Positions 10,474 through 20,338 of a stretch of DNA of 64,000 bases are shown piece after piece (the stretch's first letter is position 1; every line of letters begins with the position of its first letter). The stretch covers positions 9,525,096 through 9,589,095 of the forward strand of contig OY743170.1 of the NCBI GenBank assembly GCA_963555705.1, given 5' to 3'. A program made the position numbers and the translations under genes. The notes beneath the pieces are model-generated. The model had not been told where the DNA came from and did not search any database. It was given only the letters and a program-made list of their open reading frames with translations. The stretch comes from Ligustrum vulgare (lineage: Eukaryota; Streptophyta; Magnoliopsida; Lamiales; Oleaceae).

Positions 10474-12771
10474 ATGAGTAACCAAATAAGTTTCCCATTA
10501 GCTGTTTATATACAAGTTACCATTGTTAAAAAAAAAATATAACAATTTGTGCATTAATTGATACGGGAAATGATATAACAATGTTCAAAAGTTTCTTAAT
10601 AAAATCATGTAATATTAATGGAAAGATAAAAATTACAGGAGTAATAGGAGAAAATATTCAAATAATTAATAGTGCTGATAAAATTGATATAATACTTGGG
10701 AGTAAACAAATAGTTGTAAATAAAATATATAATTATAACAAATTAGAATGTGATATATTACTAGGAAATGACTTTATACAACAATTTCAATATTATAAAC
10801 AAAATAATTACATGATAATGTTACAAACACCTTGTGGACATTTACTAAAAATATCAAGAGAATTTAGACCTTACAGAGTTCGGCCAACACAGCGTGGTGA
10901 TAAATGGGATAAAAAATCAATTACACAAAATGAAATAAAAAATTAAAGAATAATGAATAAAAAAGTCTTGAAAACGAACATGAAAAAAATCATTGATCAA
11001 TTAAAAAAAATTGTGGAGAGAATCCATTATTATTTTGGATACTACATCATCCAAAAGCTAAAATAGAACTAACATAAAATGTTATTATAAGAGTTAGGCC
11101 AATGATGTATACCATACAAGATACAGAAGAATTCAAAACTCAAATAAAATAATTGCTTAACCAAAAATTAATCAGGCCTAGTAATGAACCCCATAGTAGT
11201 CCAACTTTCATGGTAATGAAACATTCTGAACAAAAAAGAGGAAAAGCTAGAATGGTGATAAATTATAAAGAATTAAACAAATACACCAAATTTGATGAAT
11301 ACTTTTTACCAAATAAAGAAGTACTAATAAACCTTGTAAAAGGAAAATAATATTATTCTAAATTCGATTAAAAATCAGGATTTTGACAAGTAAAAATGAA
11401 AGAAGATAGTATTCAATATACAGCATTTAGTACACCCCATGTAAGTATGAATGGATGGTTATGCCATTTGGTTTAAAAAATGCACCACAAATATATCAAA
11501 GAATAATGGATAACATATTTAGAAAATTTAATAAATTCTTAATTATCTATGTTGGTGGTATATTGATATGTTCTAATAATAGAGAAGAACATAGAAATCA
11601 TTTAATAAAATTTATAAAAGAATGCAAAAAAGAAGGAATTGTTTTTTCAAAAAATAAAGTTATAATAGAAAAATAAGAAATTGATTTTCTTGGATTATCA
11701 ATAGATAAAAAAAAGAATAAAATTACAAGCTCGTATATCTAAAAAGATAGAAAAATTTTCAGATAAATTAGAATCAAAAGAATAAATACAAATTTTTTTT
11801 CAGATAAATTAGAATAAAAAGAATAAATACAAAAATTCTTAGAATGTTTAAATTATGCAGAATGATTTATTGAAAATATTTCAAAAAAGAGATGTAAAAT
11901 CCAAATTTTACTCAGAAAGACAAATACCAAATGATTAGTGATGGCAATGGGACGGTTTCGGGTCGGATCTCCCCGACCCGCCATCCGCCCAGCGAGATTT
12001 TTTGAAACCCTAACCCGCCCCCCGAATTTCGGTGCGGGTCAACCCCGCCACCCCGTTTAGATTTTTTTATTTTTTTATTTTTTTATTTTTTTGGTATTTT
12101 TATTTTTTTCCTTATTCTTTTTTATTAATTTATTTATTCGGGGTGGGTTCGGGTCGGGATGAGCAAACCCGCACCCGCCCCGCAACCCGTCCGGGTCGGG
12201 AAAAACCGTCCCATACCCTCCCCGCGGGTTGGCGGGGCGAGTTTGAGTCGGGTACCTGTCGGGTCGGGTTTTTTTGCTGTCTCTACAAAGGATGGAGTAA
12301 TTAATACACAGAAATTGTTAAATCACTCAAGGAAGAATGTAAAAATTTACCAAAATTAAGATTATTAGATGAAAAGATAATATAATAGTTAATATTGATG
12401 CCTCAAATAAATATTAGGCAGCAATATTAAAAACAGATCTTAATGAAATTTACAGATATTACAGTGGAATGTTTAATTAAGTAGAAATAAATTATACTAC
12501 TCATGAAAAAGAATTGTTGGAAATTATTAGGGGGATAAAAAAAATTTCATTATTTTTATTATCCAAAAAACTTATTGTTGAAACTGATAATTCTCAAGTT
12601 GTAGGCTTAGTTAAAAATAAATTACCACCAGAACCTCAATATAGGAGGCTCCATAGATGACAAGCTTATTTAGCGTTTTACAATTTTGATATAATTCATA
12701 TTAAATGTGTCAATAATTATCTTGCAAATTTTCTAAGTAGGAATATAGAATTTGCAGATGGAAGATATTAA
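10474..12771 (+). pseudogene. Pararetroviral pol: protease, reverse transcriptase, RNase H
   Basis: The ATG is at 10474. The protease DTG lies at 10560-10568 with an ILLGNDF strand downstream. RT motifs follow: ARMVINYKELNKYT, MPFGLKNAPQIYQR and, at the catalytic site, YVGG (11548-11559) where the family has two aspartates. RNase H is seen from about 12391 (NIDAS, HEKELLEI, ETDNSQVVGL) to the stop at 12769-12771. Breaks include frameshifts near 10530 and 11440, several stops (one TAG within RNase H at the expected Trp), and a 350-bp hAT-type insertion at 11936-12285 between RT and RNase H. It cannot be functional. Confidence 0.88.
11936..12285. mobile_element. hAT-type non-autonomous element in pararetroviral pol
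   Basis: A 350-bp insert with ends TAGTGATGGCAA and (reverse) TAGAGACAGCAA, flanked by CAAATGAT and CAAAGGAT: an 8-bp target duplication with one mismatch. The inside is GC-rich, built from GGGTCGGG/CCCGACCC motifs around a T-rich core. Eight-bp duplications and TA-G-G-TG ends point to the hAT superfamily. It interrupts RT/RNase H, so it is younger than the viral integration. ORFs inside are composition artefacts. Confidence 0.8.
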
Positions 12772-13731
12772 ATAATCATTGATGGACACCAGAGTGCAAA
12801 TGAACTTCTTCATAGAGGAAGCTGGGGATATAAAAATGGAATTGAACAGATGGCAGAATACCTCCAACAAAATGTTAAATTGTTGTTGGAACTTTCTGTC
12901 TCTCATACCAAATATACCAAACAATTGAGCGACAGAGTTAGTGAAATTGAATTACTATTCGAGTCGTTAAATACCAAACATGTTTTACCAATTATACCAA
13001 CAGGTACAATACAAACAAGTACATCATCTGAAAGTGATGGTGGACCAAAAATTAAAAGAGATGAACCAAGTCCAAGCCCAAAGAAGGTGGTCATAAAAGA
13101 AACAAGTTCTCAAAAAGTAACAATCAATGCTAAAGAAGAATATACAGGGGTAATTAAAATTCATGCTGAAGAGGATGATTATTCCTCTTTTTTACCAAAA
13201 GAAGACGAATATAAAACTACAGCTAAAATTATATATAAACTCCAAGAATGTGATTTGTATTACATTTCGTCTAGAGATCATGTATACCCACGATTGATCG
13301 TTACTCAGGGAGGGGACCTCGTTATGACAAAAATGGCAGCGAATTTTGGGTTTTTGGATCTTATCTATACAGGAAAAGATCTAAAAGAAATTGAGAAATT
13401 TGATAATTTATTAAAAGGAGAAATTTCAAAGTTTGCCCAAGGAAGATCTATATATTTAAAATTTTATTCAATCAGTCCTAAAATTGATGGATGGATATAT
13501 TATCCTGTCGAGTATATTATCACAATTGGATATGTTGCTCGAAATTTCTATATAGAAGTTGAAAAAAATACCAAGCATGTACCAAATATTACAAGGTCAT
13601 GGTTTAGGTCCGGCAGAGTGTTAAGGATAAAAGTCCTCTATAACATTACAAAAAATTTATATGAGAAAAAATCCAGATGCTTATGTCAATATGAACAGTG
13701 GACTCTTGTCACTAATGGAGGCAATGAATAA
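12772..13731 (+). CDS. Pararetroviral ORF in the transactivator position
   Basis: The frame is open right after the RNase H stop and in the same frame. The first ATG likely to be used is 12850, giving 293 residues. The N-terminus is a helical, heptad-like stretch (about residues 1-40), then a Ser/Pro/Lys-rich linker (SPSPKKVVIKETSS), then a compact domain rich in Tyr, Ile and Lys. Its place, directly downstream of RNase H and upstream of the 35S-like promoter, is that of the transactivator/viroplasmin ORF in caulimo-, cavemo- and solendoviruses; identity is inferred from position, not from a motif. It is the only large viral ORF here without a stop. Confidence 0.55.
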   Translation: MIIDGHQSANELLHRGSWGYKNGIEQMAEYLQQNVKLLLELSVSHTKYTKQLSDRVSEIELLFESLNTKHVLPIIPTGTIQTSTSSESDGGPKIKRDEPSPSPKKVVIKETSSQKVTINAKEEYTGVIKIHAEEDDYSSFLPKEDEYKTTAKIIYKLQECDLYYISSRDHVYPRLIVTQGGDLVMTKMAANFGFLDLIYTGKDLKEIEKFDNLLKGEISKFAQGRSIYLKFYSISPKIDGWIYYPVEYIITIGYVARNFYIEVEKNTKHVPNITRSWFRSGRVLRIKVLYNITKNLYEKKSRCLCQYEQWTLVTNGGNE

Positions 13732-14075
13732 TCAACCATATTAAAAGAATACATTGACAAGTTTGATAGACACCAGATCAATGGAAGTTTTACAACTCTA
13801 CATGAGTCGTGTATAACCAGGAATTGCCTCACATGTCAACAGAATTGATGGACAGGTGGAAGCTACTTTTGAGATGCCAACAAAGATGGAGATAAGATGG
13901 AATTTGTTTTAATGAAACAAGGCAGCACAATGTAGGAGCCATATGAAGATAAAAAATAATGGAAGGATAGGTGCCATATAATGTAGCCATGTGAAGATAA
14001 TGGAGGAACATGTGTCCCTATGATGTAACATAAAAATGTAAATTATTAAGACTGATTATTAAAAGTTAAAACCCA

Positions 14076-14121
14076 TGATGTAAGCAATGACGAAATTGTG
14101 TTTCATGTAGTATTATAAATA
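14076..14121 (+). promoter_or_regulatory. 35S-like promoter of the pararetrovirus
   Basis: TGATGTAAGCAATGACG (14076-14092) resembles the as-1 element of caulimovirid promoters, two TGACG-like boxes that bind TGA-type bZIP factors. It is followed 22 bp later by TATAAATA (14114-14121). Transcription would begin near 14145, after the last large viral ORF, as in the family. Whether it is active now cannot be told from sequence. Confidence 0.65.
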
Positions 14122-14144
14122 GAAGCCTTTAGACTAGAAAAATG

Positions 14145-14560
14145 CAGAGATCATATGAGCACTCAGTTTGTGAGAAAGTCAAAAAAAAAAAAACTTCTGT
14201 CTTTGAAAAATTTTCATACCAATCTATTGTCAATCTTCATATTAACAATAAAATCTCAATCTACTTATCAAATTATGATGAGTTTCTAAATTCCTGTCTT
14301 CTAAATCCTATTTTCGAAAAGAAGATATATTATTAAGAAAACTCTCTACACTATGTCCTAAAATATTTTCTATCTAAAAGGTTAAACGGTGAAGGCATAT
14401 ATCCAGATTTAGCTAATAACCCGTGAAGGCAGGAGGCCACTGAAGGGTGTGGAGCAGAAACCTATAAGCCTGAAGGTCACTAATAATAGAAGGAAGATAC
14501 AAAGGTACCGAGAAAAGGAAAATATGTTAGTATTCTTAATATATCTATCTTTACAGAATT
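14145..14560 (+). other. Putative pararetroviral RNA leader with poly(A) signal
   Basis: An AATAAA lies at 14247-14252, about 100 nt after the predicted start site, the usual caulimovirid arrangement for a terminally redundant RNA. A short ORF (14142-14336) begins MQRSYEHSV. Around 14385-14485 the motif TGAAGG recurs four times with CCACTGAAGGG, perhaps part of a leader structure. No good second primer site was found. Confidence 0.45.
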
Positions 14561-14561
14561 A

Positions 14562-15028
14562 AGAGTAAGAAGAACTTTTAACATAACAGAATTCAGAATT
14601 ATTAAATTTAATTATCAAAACAGTCCTTATAATGATGAATATCATAACATAATTGAACATTTATTCATGCATAAACAATTTACTAGATCAAATAATGAAA
14701 TAAAAAGTTATATCATATTTATATGCCATGTTTGTCAGTTATATTTCCAACATTAAAAAGATTATTAGGATTAGAAATCACAAAATCAATTATTTGCTTT
14801 TGGATTGATAGTGATAATATTGAAATAAATAATGAATTATATTTAGGATATCTGTTTAATAGCGATAATGATTATAATCCTATAATAGATTATGACAGTG
14901 ATAGAAGAAATGAGTCTTTATTACCAGATTTTGAAAAGCTTAATATCATGAATGAAAGAAATTATATTATGAAAAAACACAGATTTAAGAGAGGTCCATA
15001 TAAAGTTAAAAAAATATATCAAAAGTAA
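14562..15028 (+). pseudogene. Unknown ORF block 1 downstream of the viral promoter
   Basis: One frame without an ATG is open from about 14547 to 14748; a second, ATG-led frame (14723-15028, 101 codons, MPCLSVIFPTLKRLLGLE) starts inside its end in another phase. The second contains an acidic stretch (YNPIIDYDSDRRNE) and a basic C-terminus (KKHRFKRGPYKVKK). The pair could be one gene split by a frameshift or two overlapping ORFs. Composition matches the pararetrovirus. I recognise no domain. Confidence 0.4.
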
Positions 15029-15044
15029 AAAATGTATTGAATAT

Positions 15045-15326
15045 GTGAATGAAATTGATAAAATAAGATATCAAGAGCAACTCTATGCATCACAAGAGAT
15101 ATTAAAAAGATTTAAAGAAAATTTGATAGAAAACTTTGCTAGAGGTACTGTAAGATCTATAATGATACAAGGTATTCAAGATATAATTTATAAATTTAAA
15201 AAGAGAAAGAAAAATATTTCAAAATATAATATACCATTTGAATCAATCATAGATATCATGGTTGAAATAGATATTATCAATTCTCAAACACTGATAGAAT
15301 TTGAAAAGTTACTTGAAACTTTATAA
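15045..15326 (+). CDS. Unknown ORF downstream of the viral promoter
   Basis: A 93-codon ORF starting MNEIDKIRYQEQLYASQE, 16 bp after the previous stop. It is helical and charged, with a Lys-rich middle (KFKKRKKNISK) and an acidic, Leu-ending tail (EFEKLLETL). Close packing with its neighbours suggests a polycistronic viral unit. No recognised motif. Confidence 0.4.
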   Translation: MNEIDKIRYQEQLYASQEILKRFKENLIENFARGTVRSIMIQGIQDIIYKFKKRKKNISKYNIPFESIIDIMVEIDIINSQTLIEFEKLLETL

Positions 15327-15360
15327 CTACTTTATACTTCTGTGTTTTACAGTATATAAA

Positions 15361-15510
15361 ATGCCAGGATATACTATTAAATGATTAGATAATTTGTTAG
15401 AAAGAATAATGAAAAAAATAGATAACATTATATCTCAATTCATAGATATGGATGAATCATCTGAACAACATTATATCCTTTCAGAAAATCATAATCAATA
15501 TATATTATAG
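15361..15510 (+). pseudogene. Short ORF beginning MPGYTIK, broken paralogue
   Basis: The start MPGYTIK is followed immediately by a TGA and then LDNLLERIMKKIDNI, ending at 15508-15510. The same start recurs 217 bp downstream at 15578 followed by a similar sequence, so the two ORFs are tandem duplicates. This copy is shorter and carries the early stop. Function unknown. Confidence 0.45.
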
Positions 15511-15577
15511 ATTATTTTGATATATTACTTAAAATAAATTTATAAAATAAAATTATGACAAATACAGTTCAAACATA

Positions 15578-16066
15578 ATGCCAGGATATACTATCAAAGG
15601 ACTAGATAACTTTTTAGAGAAATTGAAAGATAAAATGGAAGATATTAAACATCAATTGGAAAATAAAAACATATCTTCTGAAAAATATAATAGACTTATA
15701 GAAAAATAAGAACAATATATTGTAAATTATTGTATTCTACTAGATCAAAGAATCAACTTATACAAAAAATTTACATTCCGTTGAACAATCTAAACTGAAA
15801 AATATATATAACGATATTGATTATTCTTCTTTAAATAGAATAGAATTTGACTATGTCAGAACAGCTAAAAATATAAATACAGTTTATAGAATTATAAATG
15901 AATACGAAGATATAGAAGAAGAAGTTTCAGAATGAATAATATTAAGATATATAACTAAAGAAGACTATCCCAAATCTTTTGAAAAATTATCACAATATAG
16001 AATATTTCTAGAAGAACTTAAAAGGTTAAAAAATATAAATATAATTAAAAGTACTGAATTAAATTA
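15578..16066 (+). pseudogene. Longer MPGYTIK ORF, interrupted
   Basis: Begins MPGYTIKGLDNFLEKLKDK, strongly coiled-coil-like. Stops near 15708 and 15933, and a frameshift near 15775, break a frame that is otherwise readable to the TAA at 16064-16066; the later part includes YSSLNRIEFDYV and EDYPKSFEKLSQY. The ancestral product would have been about 160 residues. It is the tandem paralogue of the 15361 ORF. Small coiled-coil proteins occur in pararetroviruses as virion-associated proteins, but that role is only a guess. Confidence 0.4.
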
Positions 16067-16194
16067 ACCTAACTAAGTTAAGGAATATATCTTACGAAGT
16101 AAATAATTTATTTCATTAAGAGTAAAATAGACAATTGACAAATAGGTGGTCATTTCAATAAAATAAGGATTTTTTAATGTCATTTCAATAAAAC

Positions 16195-16208
16195 CCCTCG
16201 GGAGGGGA
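16195..16208. other. Small GC hairpin
   Basis: CCCCTCGGGAGGGG can form a 6-bp stem in otherwise AT-rich sequence, just right of the last viral-like ORF and next to two ATTTCAATAAAA repeats. Its role is unknown; it may lie near the right edge of the viral block. Confidence 0.35.
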
Positions 16209-16352
16209 AGATAAAGGTTCACTTATATTGTTATATTATATGTAAATATTTACACAAAATACATTAATAAAATAAACTAATTACAAAAATATTGTGAAAT
16301 GTTTTTCACTAAGAAAATACATTATAAAAAGTGTAACACGGTATGTTACATG

Positions 16353-16810
16353 TAGGAGTGTCAACGAGCCGAGCCGAGCCGGCTCGCGAGTCGAAGATCA
16401 AAGCTCGAACTTGGCTCGAGCTTTTTGGGGTCGAGCTTTTTTTGGCCCGAGCCGAGCTAAAGCTCGTCCCCAAAAATAAGGCTCGACTCGAGCTTTAGCT
16501 CGAGCTTTTTCCGAGCCGAGCCGAGCCAAGTCCCGAGCTTTTACTTTTTCTCTTATTTTTATAGCAAAAATTCATAAAATTTTTATTGAAAATGTGTGTT
16601 TATAGCAAGTTGAGCCGAACTCGTGATCGAAATTCATTGTTCAAGCTTCCATTGAGCTTTTTTAGCGAGCTTTTTTTTGGCTCGGTCGAGCCGAGCCAAA
16701 GCCCGTCTCTAAAAAAAAAGCTCGACTCGAGCCACGAGCCGAACTTAGCCCGAGCTTTTTTCGAGCCGAGCCCGAGCGGCCCGAGCCGACGAGCCATTTT
16801 GCCATCCCTA
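16353..16810. mobile_element. hAT-type element with GAGCC/GGCTC core
   Basis: A 458-bp element with ends TAGGAGTGTCAAC and (reverse) TAGGGATGGCAAA, flanked by a perfect 8-bp target duplication GTTACATG (16345-16352 and 16811-16818). The inside is made of GAGCCGAGCC and GCTCGAGCTTT repeats on both arms. No transposase is encoded; apparent ORFs on both strands are repeat artefacts. Confidence 0.85.
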
Positions 16811-16958
16811 GTTACATGTTTATCGCTTAGTTTTCACAACTGACACACATCCTTATTGGCTAGTCGCATGCCCCCACCCCATGCATGACATGCATATTAT
16901 ACACTATTCAATTATTACACGTTTACCACCACCAAGGCACAAGCCCATTCCTCAGTAG

Positions 16959-17435
16959 TAGGGGTGGGCGTGGATTGGGTTGAGTCGGTTTTTTGCCCAA
17001 CCCAACCCAATCAAGTTTCGGTCGGGTTGGGTGGTTTGGACTTTGGTCCAATTAAATAAAATTCTTAGAAAATTAAAAAATTAAAAAATTATGCCCATAA
17101 ATCAACTATTAACTCAAATAAATTATGTACAATACAGTAAGCTTAAATATAATAAATTGAATACTTGCTAATAAAACTAAAATATGTTCAAATTATATTT
17201 GAGTTTCATCCAAATTAAAGATGGATGTAAGATTCTTGAAATTTAAATGATCTTATATTTTTAAAATTTTGATTGGGTTGGGTCGGGTCGGGTCGGGTTT
17301 GTCATCCACCCCACAACCCAACCCAAACAATTTTTTTTTTTATAACCCAATCCTACCTAATTTTCATCAAAACCCAACCCAACCCGATCGGGTTGGGCGA
17401 TTTTGGCGGGTTGGACGGATTGATGCCCACCCCTA
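16959..17435. mobile_element. hAT-type element with GGGTTGGG core
   Basis: A 477-bp element with perfect short terminal repeats TAGGGGTGGGC/GCCCACCCCTA, flanked by CTCAGTAG and CTCAGTAA (an 8-bp duplication with one mismatch). Both arms are GGGTTGGGTCGGG-like and the centre is AT-rich. It is non-coding and belongs to the same structural class as the elements at 11936, 16353 and 44087. Confidence 0.85.
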
Positions 17436-17533
17436 CTCAGTAATCCCAATTCCCACAATTCAAAACATGTTACCACTCTAGCCACCAACATCTAATGGTA
17501 CCATGATGCTCAAATCGAGTTGTACATCATCAC

Positions 17534-17727
17534 CAGAGCCGTACCTGTTATTTTGTAAACCCGAAACAAACAGTTGTTCTTTGAGATATAGACCTTGAGT
17601 TTTATGGGGGCTGCCCCCGAAATTTTTTTTTTTAAGAAAAAAACTGAAGGAAAAAAAAAAAAGGGCTCAAAAATCCAGTGGGCCCTGAAGCAAGGGCTTC
17701 ATCTGATTCAAGACAGGTCCAGGCTTG
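17534..17727. mobile_element. Short hAT-type element, CAGAGCC ends
   Basis: A 194-bp element with a perfect 8-bp target duplication ATCATCAC on both sides. The ends CAGAGCCGTACCTGT and (reverse) CAAGCCTGGACCTGT form an imperfect terminal inverted repeat. The centre has poly-T and poly-A runs. Non-coding. Confidence 0.8.
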
Positions 17728-17756
17728 ATCATCACTATTGTCATCTTTATGAGTAA

Positions 17757-17868
17757 TGTTATGTCACCACCCGATGTATCATACCGGGTGTCGTCCCTTT
17801 CACATGGGATGTGACCACTCTTTTAAAGGTAATCTCACACACACCCATGTGGGGTGTGACATCTAACG
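17757..17868. repeat. Inverted repeat, possible MITE
   Basis: The left end (GTTATGTCACCACCCGATG) and right end (reverse: GTTAGATGTCACACCCCACATG) match imperfectly, with further internal GGGTGTG/CACACCC symmetry. It lies 30 bp from the previous element. No target duplication was resolved. Confidence 0.35.
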
Positions 17869-18054
17869 TGACAAAAATTGGATAGTATAATAGCATAATT
17901 TTTTAAAGTGTCAAAACATTTCGTTATTTCACTATGCTCTCCTTCCATAGAATAACAAACAAACAATATTTTTAAAATTAGAAAACAATAATTGATGTAT
18001 TTAATTTAAAATTAAAAATACTTATAGACGGTCCGGCAGGTGGCATAAAATTTG

Positions 18055-18220
18055 TCAACATCACGCTTAATTGGCATTTTGGTGCATTAAATTAGGTTTG
18101 GACACGAATTTTGGCTAGACATGACAATGACATTGAAGTTGAATGACCGCCTGTGGAAAGGGTGGAATTCTGGACTGTTCACACCCTAACCATTACATAA
18201 TTAAAACACAGAAATAATAT
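18055..18220 (+). repeat. Dispersed repeat, copy 1
   Basis: Matches 46985-47190 in opposite orientation. Shared blocks include TTTGTCAACAT, GGCATTTTGGTGCATTAA, GACATTGAAGTTGAATGACC and TGTGGAAAGGG. Non-coding and of unknown class. The surrounding 17.9-19.6 kb holds no supported gene. Confidence 0.65.
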
Positions 18221-19600
18221 TGATTAAATTTTATTAAGTCTCGGTCAAATTGATAGACTCATCACTGTAACATAACATGTAACTATTTTTTATTTTACTT
18301 TATTGTCGATAAATATATACAGACAAACTCGATACGTAAGTTTCTGTGACTTTTTGTACAGAAAATTCATTTGACGATACCAACTTTTAAAGTTAGCAAG
18401 ATAATAACCCACTTTTAATGATTGGTGATACAATGGTACGGCAAAACAATTGTATATAAGCATCATTAATGTATCTAATTGCAATTGTGCCAAAACCGGC
18501 GCAAATAATAACGCAGTCGTTTTACCTTAATTTAGCCATCAAAAGGAGCATGAGCATCATTAATAAACTCTTTATTAAATTAAATTGTTCTTTAATTCAG
18601 AGAGCTAACCGTTAAAATTCAATTTCAATAAATTTTGTATTTTACCATTTGGTAAAAAAATCTTTTTCGTTTATAAATATGTTTATAAATAACACAATTT
18701 CTCAAATTACTTTTTAACCACATACATTTTTTCTCTCCAATTTTCAACTGTTAATTTTTACCTCAAAATGGCTAAAAATAAAGAAAAAGACAATTGAAAC
18801 GCCTCGCTCTGATTAATGCAGGCTTAGGTGGACTTAGTTTTTTATTTTCCTTTTTTAAATATATTTTATTTGAATTTAGTTTCAAGTTTTCAAACAATTT
18901 TATCTATACAGAAGTAAAAATTGAAAACGTGTTAGAAAATTTCAAACAAAACGGTGATCAAAGGAAAATTGAAAAACTTTAAAATTATATAATTGAATAT
19001 TTGTAGATTGTTAAGTATAGTATTTTATAATTTTAGATGTTTCGTATTTATAGTTTCAATCATTAAATGATTTTAAGAGTTATTAAAAAACAAAATAATA
19101 TTATAAATAAGAATATGCTTTTTTTTTTTCCCCTTAAGTCTAGACCTTGCCTAGGCTCCCCTAAACTAGTAAAGATTGAAACTTGACCTTCACGTCTTCA
19201 TGCACTTTACAATTTTTAGAACACATTTAAAAGTGAATGCCTATGACCACAAAGAAAAATAAGTATAAATGTCACCCACGACCATGGTCACTCAACTTCA
19301 CCCTTTGTCTCTTACTTCCAATCGGTTCACTAAACTTTATTTCGAAGCAATCATTCCACCACACTTTTATGAGAGTTTTGCATGGATGATATCAAAATGT
19401 ATAATATACAAAAAAAATTACAACTTTTCAAAATTTGTTCAAAAATGACTAATTTTGGTTATAAAATGTCTATTTTGCCCTAAAATCACTAGAGGACAAA
19501 AATTGTAATAATCACGATGAATCAAAAAGCGGTTGATGTGATGTGCATCAAATTCCACAAAAAACCAATGGACAATGATTTTAAACAATGGAAAGAAGCA
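18221..19600. other. Non-coding AT-rich DNA
   Basis: No coding or RNA gene seen. A stretch at about 18640-18770 (AACACAATTTCTCAAATTAC, CTCTCCAATTTTCAAC) resembles part of the Tourist-type element at 19604 and may be an old relative of it. Confidence 0.5.
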
Positions 19601-19603
19601 TTA

Positions 19604-19775
19604 GCCTCTGTTTGGCAAAAGCAAAAAAAAAAAAAAAAAAAATTTTAAACAACACAATTTCCCAAATCATCTTTTAACTACACATATTTTATCTCTCCAC
19701 TTTTCAACCACACATCTTACCTAGAAAATATAAAAAAACATGTTTTTAAAAACCAAAATTTTAACAAACAGAGGC
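19604..19775. mobile_element. Tourist-type MITE (PIF/Harbinger)
   Basis: A 172-bp element with inverted ends GCCTCTGTTTG/CAAACAGAGGC and a TTA target duplication on both sides (19601-19603 and 19776-19778). Ends of the G-C-CTGTTTG type plus a 3-bp TTA duplication are typical of Tourist MITEs. It contains a long poly-A run and no ORF. Confidence 0.75.
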
Positions 19776-19859
19776 TTAGACAAAAAATATTATTTCTTGA
19801 AAATAAATAGAAAAATGCAATATTATATTTTTTGTATTTCATTTGAAAAATAACAATAA

Positions 19860-20015
19860 TTCTAGGGAGACATTTTTAGGAGACATTGTGACATGTCACA
19901 CATTCATTGAGTGATGAAAATAATGACCTCATTATTTACCTTTTCATCATCTAATGAATGTGTGAAAAGTCACAATGTCATTTAAAAATATTCCCAAAAA
20001 ATGTCTCCCCAGAAC
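19860..20015. mobile_element. Foldback MITE with ~60-bp arms
   Basis: The left arm starts TTCTAGGGAGACATTTTT and the right arm, reversed, TTCTGGGGAGACATTTTTT. Both contain GACATTGTGAC and CACACATTCATT-GATGATGAAA, around an unpaired centre of about 30 bp. The duplication flanks are unclear, so the superfamily is open. Confidence 0.6.
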
Positions 20016-20338
20016 TACTCGAAAAATAAATCTCTTGCACTCAAAACTTTTTATTCCATCTCCATTAACGCTTGAAGAAGATAGAATTTGAAGGTTGAAA
20101 TGACATTTCTAAAGGTAAGCATTTTAATTTTGTTATAACATAGGATATGGGACATTTATTATCTTAGATGTTTAATGATTCATCTTTCAAACTTATTGAG
20201 ATCTTGAAAAAAATAGATTGGACTAGAATGACAACCCTTCATTGTTGTGATTTTCTTCATGTCATTAAGTATTGAGGTAGTTAAGCATTGATGAAAGACA
20301 TTAATTTTCGCTGAAAATTTTGAGAGAAACCCTAGTTC

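Larger units (their letters stand above)
6165..16070 (+). mobile_element. Endogenous pararetrovirus locus (Caulimoviridae), degraded
   Basis: A very AT-rich block with the ordered parts of a plant pararetrovirus: tRNA-Met-like primer site, coiled-coil ORFs, coat protein with CCHC knuckle, movement protein, aspartic protease, RT-RNase H, a further ORF, then a 35S-like promoter. The order coat protein, movement protein, pol, then a transactivator-position ORF resembles cavemo- and solendoviruses more than badnaviruses. There are no LTRs and no integrase. Every large ORF has stops or frameshifts and a hAT-type element splits pol, so this is an old, inactive copy. Edges are approximate; 14.56-16.07 kb is assigned by composition and contiguity only. 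Confidence 0.85.

Noticed and set aside
12032..12359. ORFs within the GGGTCGGG element
   Set aside because: They lie inside a hAT-type insert with symmetrical simple arms; no transposase motif.
16294..16843. ORFs on both strands rich in Ser/Arg/Pro
   Set aside because: Products of GAGCC/GGCTC repeats in the hAT-type element at 16353-16810.
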